Origin: Pseudomonas sp.
GTDB lineage: Bacteria; Pseudomonadota; Gammaproteobacteria; Pseudomonadales; Pseudomonadaceae
NCBI GenBank assembly: GCA_007117785.1
Contig: SKFV01000015.1
Location: 1-11,873, forward strand
Length of the DNA stretch: 11,873 nucleotides
Direction: 5' to 3'
The position numbers and the translations under genes were made by a program. Below the pieces are notes generated by a model that saw nothing but the letters and a program-made list of their open reading frames with translations, was not told the origin of the DNA and ran no database searches. Within the stretch, counting starts at the first letter, position 1. Every line of letters begins with the position of its first letter. Positions 7,275-11,873 of the stretch are shown piece by piece.

Positions 7275-7361
7275 AGTCGACGTCCAGCTATTGGCGTCAT
7301 TATATGTAGCTATTGCTGTCCCGGCCTTACTGTTACTGTGGCCTTTAGCTATTACTGCTGA

Positions 7362-7379
7362 TTGTCCCCAGAATATCAT
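7362..7379 (+). promoter_or_regulatory. Degenerate upstream PHO half-sites in phase with the main PHO box
   Basis: TTGTCCC (7362-7368) and ATATCAT (7373-7379) each match the CTGTCA(C/T) half-site at five of seven positions. They fall exactly 22 and 11 bases before the left half of the main box, so four half-sites share an 11-base phase. Tandem PHO boxes are known at some PhoB promoters. These upstream copies are weak and could be chance. Confidence 0.4.
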
Positions 7380-7383
7380 CATG

Positions 7384-7401
7384 CTGTCACGCGGCTGTCA
7401 T
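7384..7401 (+). promoter_or_regulatory. PHO box (PhoB binding site) upstream of the glycosyltransferase
   Basis: CTGTCAC (7384-7390), a 4-base spacer GCGG, and CTGTCAT (7395-7401) form two 7-base direct repeats at 11-base spacing. This is the architecture of the PhoB site (consensus CTGTCAT-N4-CTGTCAC/T). The spacer is GC-rich rather than AT-rich, but both half-sites are essentially perfect. Orientation and position fit activation of the plus-strand glycosyltransferase/PAP2 pair under phosphate starvation. No second site of this quality was noticed elsewhere in the window by eye. Confidence 0.8.
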
Positions 7402-7411
7402 GCAGCATTTG

Positions 7412-7417
7412 CATAGT
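7412..7417 (+). promoter_or_regulatory. Candidate -10 element of the PhoB-dependent promoter
   Basis: CATAGT matches TATAAT at four of six positions and lies exactly 10 bases after the PHO box, the same spacing as in the E. coli phoA promoter (box, 10 bases, TATAGT). Transcription would start at about 7423-7425, coinciding with the ATG at 7424. Confidence 0.5.
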
Positions 7418-7423
7418 GAACGC

Positions 7424-8707
7424 ATGAAAACCCCCGCGCACTTCACTGCTTTGTCTCACCTTCCGGCTCGGCCGGAGCGGTCACCGCCACTGTCTCGGGC
7501 CCAGTCTCTACAGCAGCATGTCATCATTGTCAGTGAGACCTTTGCTCCCGAGATCAACGGCGTTGCCCATACCTTACTGCAGTTGTGTCGTGGATTGTTG
7601 GCACAGGGTTATCGGGTATCCATCATCCGCCCTGTCCAGAGTGCTGACCAGCAGGCGCCGACCCATGCCATTGATCAGGGGTGGTGTCACGCGCAGTTGC
7701 TGATAACAGGCATACCCTTGCCGGGTTATCGCAGCCTGCGTTTTGGCCTTGCCAGTTCCTGGCATTTGCGCCGTTGGCTGGCTGATCAGTCAGTCGATGC
7801 GATCTATGTAGCGACTCAGGGGCCTCTGGGCTTGTCGGCTGTGCGTGCGGCCAACGCATTGAATATTCGCGTCTGTTCCGGGTTTCACACCAACTTCCAT
7901 AGTTATACCCACCATTACCGGGTCGGGTTTCTTGACGTCTGGCTTCGCCGTTACTGTCGGTGGTTTCACAATCAGACCGCCTTGACCCTGGTACCCTCAC
8001 GACAGAGTGCGGTGCAACTGGATGCTATGGGTATTAGCCCATGTGCACTGTGGAGCCGGGGGGTTGATTGCCAATTGTTCGATCCGCAGCGCCGAGACGA
8101 CGGTTTGAGGGCAGAGTGGGGCGTTGGCAAGGGAGCCCCTGTATTGCTCTATGTGGGACGTCTGGCAGCGGAAAAGAATTTACCGCTGGCGATGCGCAGT
8201 TACGCAGCTCTGAAGATGTGTTACCCGGATGCGCGGCTGGTGCTGGTCGGCGACGGTCCTTTGCAAGGCCAGCTTGCCCGTGACTACCCGGATGTGATCT
8301 TTGCGGGCGTTCAGCGTGGTAATGAACTGGCACGCCATTACGCCAGCGCAGATATTTTCCTGTTCCCGAGTCTCACCGATACCTTCGGCAATGTGGTGCT
8401 TGAGGCTATGGCCAGTGGTCTGACAGTGGTGGCCTATGACGTGGCTGCGGCACGCGAGCACCTGCGTCAGGCGCAGAACGGTCTGAGCATACCCGCAGGT
8501 GACGAACAGGGCTTTGCCATGGCGGTAGAGAGCTTGTACCGGGAGCCCGGTCTTCGTATGCGCTTGCGTCAGCAAGCCCGACGGGATGCCTTGAAGCTTG
8601 GCTGGGCCAAACAGGTCAGTCACTTTGCCCAATTGCTGCTCAATTCATCGCAGGAGGAACGCTGCCATGGCGACAAGTCGCGTGACACGCTGGTTCGAAC
8701 GGGTTGA
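7424..8707 (+). CDS. GT4-family glycosyltransferase, probably a lipid or mannosyl-type transferase
   Basis: A GT-B fold, family GT4 glycosyltransferase of about 427 residues. The conserved domain begins at VIIVSETFAPEINGVA (residues 33-48), preceded by a Pro/Arg-rich tail. SGFHTNFHSYTHHY in the N-terminal half, LLYVGRLAAEKN and LVLVGDGP in the C-terminal half, and TDTFGNVVLEAMASG with D319 and E327 (a D-x7-E variant of the usual E-x7-E) resemble the MgtA/PimB'-like subgroup acting on lipid acceptors. No membrane segment is seen, so peripheral membrane association is assumed. The start is uncertain: ATG 7424 has no good ribosome site, and ATG 7400 lies inside the PHO box, upstream of the predicted transcription start. 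The 3' end overlaps the PAP2 gene by 41 bases. Donor sugar and acceptor cannot be read from the sequence; glycosylation of diacylglycerol is an inference from the PAP2 partner and PHO box. Confidence 0.88.
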   Translation: MKTPAHFTALSHLPARPERSPPLSRAQSLQQHVIIVSETFAPEINGVAHTLLQLCRGLLAQGYRVSIIRPVQSADQQAPTHAIDQGWCHAQLLITGIPLPGYRSLRFGLASSWHLRRWLADQSVDAIYVATQGPLGLSAVRAANALNIRVCSGFHTNFHSYTHHYRVGFLDVWLRRYCRWFHNQTALTLVPSRQSAVQLDAMGISPCALWSRGVDCQLFDPQRRDDGLRAEWGVGKGAPVLLYVGRLAAEKNLPLAMRSYAALKMCYPDARLVLVGDGPLQGQLARDYPDVIFAGVQRGNELARHYASADIFLFPSLTDTFGNVVLEAMASGLTVVAYDVAAAREHLRQAQNGLSIPAGDEQGFAMAVESLYREPGLRMRLRQQARRDALKLGWAKQVSHFAQLLLNSSQEERCHGDKSRDTLVRTG

Positions 8708-9224
8708 TCAACGTGAGTTCGTCTGGTGTCAGACGGTTAATCAGGCGTTGCGCTGTTCCTGGCTATACAGTTATTTCCGTTGGGTCAGCCGGTTGGGCGA
8801 TGGTTGGCTATGGTACGCACTGATCCTGGCACTGCCTTGGTTGGTGCCGGATGATGGCATGGGTGTCGCCTTGTTGCTGGCCAGCTGTGGTATCAGTTGT
8901 ACGCTGGTCTACAAGCTGCTCAAGCGCTGGTTGATCCGGGAGCGGCCGTTTATTTCCTTTCCCGTAATCGATTGTGGCATTCCCCCGCTAGACCGCTACA
9001 GCTTCCCGTCGGGCCATACCCTGCATGCCGTCTGTTTTACTGTTTTGCTGGCGCTGACTTTGCCGGGCCTTGCCTTGCTGGTGCTGCCCTTTACGCTGAG
9101 CGTGGCGGCCTCACGGGTAGTGCTGGGTTTGCACTATCCAAGTGATGTGTTGGCTGGTGCGATTATAGGTAGTGGCTTGGGTTTGCTGGGTTACGCTGTG
9201 TTAGCGGACGTGTTGATGGGTTGA
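8667..9224 (+). CDS. PAP2-family membrane phosphatase
   Basis: A 185-residue integral membrane acid phosphatase of the PAP2 superfamily. The three-part active-site signature is complete: K86-x6-R93-P94, P114-S-G-H117, and S149-R150-x5-H156-x3-D160. Hydrophobic stretches near 47-60, 65-82, 119-148 and 160-183 suggest four to five membrane passes, with the active site at the membrane surface. The start is decided by a strong AGGAGG (8652-8657) nine bases before ATG. Upstream in-frame ATGs would only read glycosyltransferase sequence in another frame. The 41-base overlap with the glycosyltransferase makes co-transcription nearly certain. Family members dephosphorylate phosphatidic acid, phosphatidylglycerophosphate, undecaprenyl pyrophosphate or lipid A. 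With a GT4 partner and a PHO box upstream, phosphatidic acid to diacylglycerol is the most economical guess, but not shown. Confidence 0.92.
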   Translation: MATSRVTRWFERVDQREFVWCQTVNQALRCSWLYSYFRWVSRLGDGWLWYALILALPWLVPDDGMGVALLLASCGISCTLVYKLLKRWLIRERPFISFPVIDCGIPPLDRYSFPSGHTLHAVCFTVLLALTLPGLALLVLPFTLSVAASRVVLGLHYPSDVLAGAIIGSGLGLLGYAVLADVLMG

Positions 9225-9259
9225 GCTTGCGATGACTGTGCATCCTCACAGAGCTTCCC

Positions 9260-9289
9260 TTGTCATTGTCCCAGTGCCCGGGTGATAGT
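9260..9289 (+). promoter_or_regulatory. Candidate promoter for radA
   Basis: TTGTCA (9260-9265, five of six to TTGACA) is followed after 18 bases by GATAGT (9284-9289, four of six to TATAAT). Initiation would fall at about 9296-9297, exactly at the start of a run of nine T residues (9297-9305). Between the T run and the ribosome site lies a small hairpin, GCGACC (9306-9311) with GGTTGC (9317-9322), containing one G-T wobble. Confidence 0.35.
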
Positions 9290-9346
9290 AGTCTGCTTTT
9301 TTTTTGCGACCATGCGGGTTGCACGAGACGGAGAGACGACGCCCCG

Positions 9347-10717
9347 ATGGCCAAAGCAAAACGACTCTATGGCTGCACCGAATGTGGCGCCACCTTTACC
9401 AAGTGGGCCGGCCAGTGCGGCGAGTGCAAAGCCTGGAATACCCTGGTTGAAACGGTTATCGATACCACGCCCACGGGTGGCAGCGGCGCCCGTAGCAGCA
9501 ACTGGAGCGGACAGCAGGCCGAGGTAAAGACCCTGGCGGAAGTCTCCAGTGTCGAGGTGCCGCGTCAGGCCAGTGGCTCCTCGGAACTGGACCGTGTGCT
9601 GGGTGGCGGACTGGTGCCCGGCTCTGTGGTGCTGATTGGCGGCGATCCGGGTATCGGCAAATCGACTATTCTGTTGCAGACACTGTGTCGCCTGGCACAG
9701 GACATCCCGGCCCTGTATATCACCGGTGAAGAGTCCCAGCAGCAGGTAGCCATGCGTGCACGCCGACTGAGTCTGCCGGAAGACCGCCTGCGGGTGATGA
9801 CTGAAACCTGTATTGAAAGCATTATCGCCACTGCGCGACTGGAAAAGCCGGCCGTTATGGTGGTGGATTCTATCCAGACCATTTTTACCGAACAGCTGCA
9901 GTCTGCACCTGGTGGCGTGGCGCAGGTGCGTGAAAGCGCAGCGCTGCTGGTGCGTTATGCCAAGCAGAGTAATACCGCGATTTTCTTGGTCGGGCATGTG
10001 ACCAAAGAGGGCGCCCTGGCTGGTCCGCGTGTACTGGAGCATATGGTCGATACCGTGCTCTATTTCGAGGGTGAGGCCGATGGCCGCTTGCGTATGTTGC
10101 GGGCAGTGAAAAACCGTTTTGGCGCGGTCAATGAATTGGGTGTGTTCGCCATGACCGATAAGGGGCTGAAGGAAGTGGCCAACCCATCGGCAATATTTCT
10201 TTCCCGATATGAGGCGCCGATTCCCGGCAGTGTGGTGATGTCGACCTGGGAAGGCTCGCGACCGATGCTGGTGGAGGTGCAGGCACTGGTGGATACCAGT
10301 CATCTGGGCAATCCGCGCCGGGTAACCCTGGGGCTGGATCAGAACCGCCTGGCCATGCTACTTGCTGTGTTGCACCGCCATGGCGGTGTGGCAACCTATG
10401 ATCAGGATGTGTTCGTTAACGTGGTGGGTGGCGTCAAGGTGCTGGAAACCGCGTCTGATCTGGCATTGATTGCTGCGGTCATGTCCAGTTTGCGCAATCG
10501 CCCCTTGCCGATGGATCTGATGGTCTTTGGTGAGTTGGGATTGTCGGGTGAGGTGCGTCCGGTACCCAGTGGGCAGGAGCGTCTGAAGGAAGCCGCTAAA
10601 CATGGCTTTACCCGCGCCATCGTACCCAAGGCGAACGCGCCCAAGGAGTCACCCAAGGGAATGACGGTCATCGGCGTGACCCGGCTGGATGAGGCGTTGA
10701 ATGCGGTATTCGATTAG
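9347..10717 (+). CDS. radA: DNA repair protein RadA (branch-migration helicase)
   Basis: A 456-residue RadA (Sms), the RecA-like hexameric motor that drives branch migration and helps process recombination intermediates. Domains in order: an N-terminal zinc finger with C10-x2-C13 and C24-x2-C27; a RecA-type ATPase with Walker A GDPGIGKST at 99-107 and VMVVDSIQT as the Walker B region; the RadA-specific KNRFG at 255-259; and a C-terminal Lon-protease-like domain that is not expected to be proteolytic (GELGLSGEVRPVPSG is typical). Length matches E. coli RadA (460). The start at ATG 9347, giving MAKAKRLYGC, is the family start, with GGAGAG 11 bases upstream. A longer open frame from 9260 would add unrelated residues. 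It converges with mapZ across a 70-base structured spacer, and next to a PilZ gene it resembles the P. aeruginosa radA-mapZ locus. Confidence 0.97.
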   Translation: MAKAKRLYGCTECGATFTKWAGQCGECKAWNTLVETVIDTTPTGGSGARSSNWSGQQAEVKTLAEVSSVEVPRQASGSSELDRVLGGGLVPGSVVLIGGDPGIGKSTILLQTLCRLAQDIPALYITGEESQQQVAMRARRLSLPEDRLRVMTETCIESIIATARLEKPAVMVVDSIQTIFTEQLQSAPGGVAQVRESAALLVRYAKQSNTAIFLVGHVTKEGALAGPRVLEHMVDTVLYFEGEADGRLRMLRAVKNRFGAVNELGVFAMTDKGLKEVANPSAIFLSRYEAPIPGSVVMSTWEGSRPMLVEVQALVDTSHLGNPRRVTLGLDQNRLAMLLAVLHRHGGVATYDQDVFVNVVGGVKVLETASDLALIAAVMSSLRNRPLPMDLMVFGELGLSGEVRPVPSGQERLKEAAKHGFTRAIVPKANAPKESPKGMTVIGVTRLDEALNAVFD

Positions 10718-10718
10718 G

Positions 10719-10786
10719 CCAAAGCTGCAAGCAGTGCGCTAGCAGGCCAAAGCGTGAAGTGATGCAAGGAATGCTTGCCGCTTTGG
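10719..10786. repeat. Competing inverted repeats between convergent radA and mapZ
   Basis: The left arm 10719-10733 (CCAAAGCTGCAAGCA) pairs with the right arm 10772-10786 (TGCTTGCCGCTTTGG) at 14 of 15 positions. A second left arm, CCAAAGCG (10747-10754), pairs perfectly with CGCTTTGG (10779-10786) and encloses an inner stem GCAAG/CTTGC (10764-10768 with 10774-10778). The two folds are exclusive. The left arms also form a direct repeat GGCCAAAGC (10717-10725 and 10745-10753). No T-tract flanks it on either strand. A bidirectional transcript-end structure for radA and mapZ is the likely role. Confidence 0.6.
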
Positions 10787-10787
10787 A

Positions 10788-11144
10788 TTAAAGGAGGGCC
10801 CCTAGCTCCCTCTCCAGAAGCTCTTCGTCACCCAGGTTTAGCGCAACCAGACGGCGCAGGTGGCTGATGGAGTCCAGGTCAATGTGCTCGCACTGAAAGC
10901 CCAGCATGCCTTCCTCGGCATGCGCCAAACTGACTTCCATGCGGATATGGCTGCCTTCGGTCAGCTCGATAATGGCGATAAAAGACTGCTTGCGGCGGCG
11001 CTCATCCCAGCCGTCTGGCTGCATTGCCAGCAGGCCGCGCAGGGAGATGTCTAACAACTGCACAGGCAACTGCCAGTCATCCTGCTGCAGGTAGGTCGCC
11101 GCATCAAAGGGAATGCGTGTGAAGCGGCGTCTGTCATCGCTCAT
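10788..11144 (-). CDS. mapZ: PilZ-domain cyclic-di-GMP receptor, MapZ-like
   Basis: A 118-residue single PilZ domain protein. The c-di-GMP binding motifs are present: R6-x3-R10 in RRRFTR, and D32-I-S34-x2-G37 in DISLRGLL. The C-terminal half contains HIDLDSISHLRRLVALNLG and DEELLEREL, which closely match what I recall of P. aeruginosa PA4608 (MapZ). MapZ binds the chemotaxis methyltransferase CheR1 when loaded with c-di-GMP and alters motor control. The adjacency to radA is the same as in P. aeruginosa and supports orthology. Partner specificity in this organism is inferred. The start at ATG 11142-11144 is fixed by GGAGG six bases upstream (11151-11155 on the plus strand). A longer frame would run into gdhA. 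It follows gdhA on the same strand after 85 bases, probably with its own promoter. Confidence 0.92.
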   Translation of the reverse strand: MSDDRRRFTRIPFDAATYLQQDDWQLPVQLLDISLRGLLAMQPDGWDERRRKQSFIAIIELTEGSHIRMEVSLAHAEEGMLGFQCEHIDLDSISHLRRLVALNLGDEELLERELGALL

Positions 11145-11229
11145 GATCAACCTCCAACGTAAACCTACCTGAACTATAGCGGGTATTTGGCTCGACGCGT
11201 ATCTGCCGAGCCTCTCGGTTCTGAGGTTA
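11145..11229 (-). promoter_or_regulatory. mapZ leader: candidate -10 and alternative hairpins
   Basis: On the minus strand, TATAGT (plus-strand 11173-11178) is a five-of-six -10 element about 28 bases before the mapZ ATG, but no convincing -35 precedes it. Upstream, CCGAG-AGG-CTCGG (11206-11218) and GGCTCG/CGAGCC (11189-11194 with 11207-11212) are both perfect inverted repeats that share bases 11207-11212, so only one stem can form at a time. Neither is followed by a T-tract, so read-through from gdhA cannot be excluded. Confidence 0.35.
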
Positions 11230-11873
11230 TCAGACCACCCCTTGCGCCAGCATGGCATCAGCCACCTTTACGAAACCGGCAATATTGGCGCCTTTGACGT
11301 AGTTGATAAAGCCGTCTTCTTCCTTGCCATATTGTTCGCAAGCGGCGTGAATGGATTGCATGATGGCTCGTAGTTTGGCGTCCACTTCGCTCTCAGTCCA
11401 GGCCAGACGCATGGCGTTCTGGCTCATCTCCAGGCCGCTTACAGCAACGCCACCGGCGTTGGCAGCCTTGCCCGGGGCGAAGAGGATGCGGGCTTCCAGG
11501 AAAACATCCACGGCTTCCAGCGTCGACGGCATATTGGCCCCTTCGGCAACACAGATGCAGCCATTGCCGATCAGGGTACGGGCATCCTCGGCGTTGAGCT
11601 CGTTCTGGGTGGCACAGGGGATGGCGACATCACAGGGCAGGTGCCAGGGTGTGCGTTTGGTGAAGAACTCCAGGTTCAGGTCACGGGCCAGCTCTTCCAG
11701 GCGACCACGCCGCTCGTTTTTAAGCGTCAGCAACTGGTTCCACTGTTCCAGGCTCAGGCCTTCCGGGTGATACAGGGTGCCGCCGGAATCCGACATGGAC
11801 ACAACTTTGGCGCCCAGTTCCAGAGCTTTCAGTGCTGCATACTGGGCAACATTGCCAGAGCCCGAGATGGCTA
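11230..11873 (-). CDS. gdhA: NADP-type glutamate dehydrogenase, C-terminal part (truncated by window edge)
   Basis: The last 213 codons of a hexameric glutamate dehydrogenase of the small (about 450-residue) bacterial type, which interconverts 2-oxoglutarate + ammonium and glutamate. The fragment opens within the nucleotide-binding Rossmann fold (AISGSGNVAQYAALKALELG, the GxGxxA fingerprint) and continues with SMSDSGGTLYHPEG. It then has the family motifs LPCDVAIPCATQNELN, EGANMP and FAPGKAANAGGVAVSGLEMSQN, ending in GFVKVADAM. The Ser/Asp-rich loop after the second strand and the overall match to E. coli GdhA point to NADP(H) and assimilation of ammonium, but cofactor choice is inferred. The gene enters from beyond the window edge, so its start and promoter are not seen. 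mapZ lies 85 bases downstream on the same strand. Confidence 0.96.
   Translation of the reverse strand, partial: AISGSGNVAQYAALKALELGAKVVSMSDSGGTLYHPEGLSLEQWNQLLTLKNERRGRLEELARDLNLEFFTKRTPWHLPCDVAIPCATQNELNAEDARTLIGNGCICVAEGANMPSTLEAVDVFLEARILFAPGKAANAGGVAVSGLEMSQNAMRLAWTESEVDAKLRAIMQSIHAACEQYGKEEDGFINYVKGANIAGFVKVADAMLAQGVV

Noticed and set aside
7299..7304. Perfect TATAAT on the minus strand as the EAL promoter
   Set aside because: No -35-like hexamer at 16-18 bases and a long leader would result; TATACT at 7246-7251 is better placed.
7218..7382. Longer EAL protein starting at 7382
   Set aside because: The extra 55 residues are low-complexity translation of the control region, whereas ATG 7217 has a good ribosome site.
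7400..7423. ATG at 7400 as the glycosyltransferase start
   Set aside because: It lies inside the right half of the PHO box and upstream of the predicted transcription start, with no ribosome site. Kept only as an alternative.
8598..8666. Earlier start for the PAP2 protein
   Set aside because: AGGAGG at 8652-8657 fixes the start at 8667; the extra residues are out-of-frame glycosyltransferase sequence.
9236..9305. CTGTG/CACAG hairpin (9236-9251) plus T9 as a terminator after PAP2
   Set aside because: The T run is 45 bases away from the 5-base stem, so they do not form an intrinsic terminator.
9263..10303. Long open frame (346 codons) on the minus strand opposite radA
   Set aside because: It is antisense to a strongly conserved gene, has a His/Gln/Thr-rich composition typical of antisense reading, and shows no recognisable motif.

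Overview
The window comes from a gammaproteobacterium of the Pseudomonas type. The products match Pseudomonas or enterobacterial families closely, for example a PEP carboxylase ending in MRNTG, a long-form adenylate kinase with the Gram-negative H/S/D/T LID, and a MapZ-like PilZ protein beside radA. The blocks ppc-adk-tsaB and radA-mapZ also recall gene neighbourhoods I remember from P. aeruginosa. Coding density is high and the DNA is moderately GC-rich. I see no mobile elements, RNA genes or CRISPR arrays, and no gene-free stretch over about 210 bases. Genus-level placement (a member or close relative of Pseudomonas) is inferred from recognised protein families, not from a search.

Positions 1-3885 (plus strand) hold the 3' end of ppc, then adk and tsaB (close-packed), a small unrecognised protein, and rsmJ. 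These are housekeeping genes for anaplerotic carbon, adenylate balance, tRNA t6A and 16S rRNA methylation. Positions 3888-7217 (minus strand) hold an operon-like trio whose genes overlap end to end. It runs from a stand-alone EAL c-di-GMP phosphodiesterase to a two-domain polyphosphate:AMP phosphotransferase (pap) and then rlmG. The trio runs head-on into rsmJ with only 2 bases between stop codons.

Positions 7218-7423 are a divergent control region. The clearest regulatory signal in the window is here: a PHO box, CTGTCAC-gcgg-CTGTCAT, with weaker half-sites in the same 11-base phase upstream and a -10-like hexamer 10 bases downstream. It points at a GT4 glycosyltransferase overlapped by a PAP2 lipid phosphatase (7424-9224). 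The best single hypothesis here is a PhoB-controlled, phosphate-sparing glycolipid module: PAP2 frees diacylglycerol and the GT4 enzyme glycosylates it. The opposite side of the region carries a polyphosphate-using operon.

Positions 9260-11873 hold radA (plus), then mapZ and the 3' part of gdhA (minus). radA and mapZ converge on a structured spacer in which two different left arms can pair with one right arm. Cyclic-di-GMP thus appears twice in the window, as a degrading enzyme (EAL) and as a receptor (MapZ), in separate transcription units.
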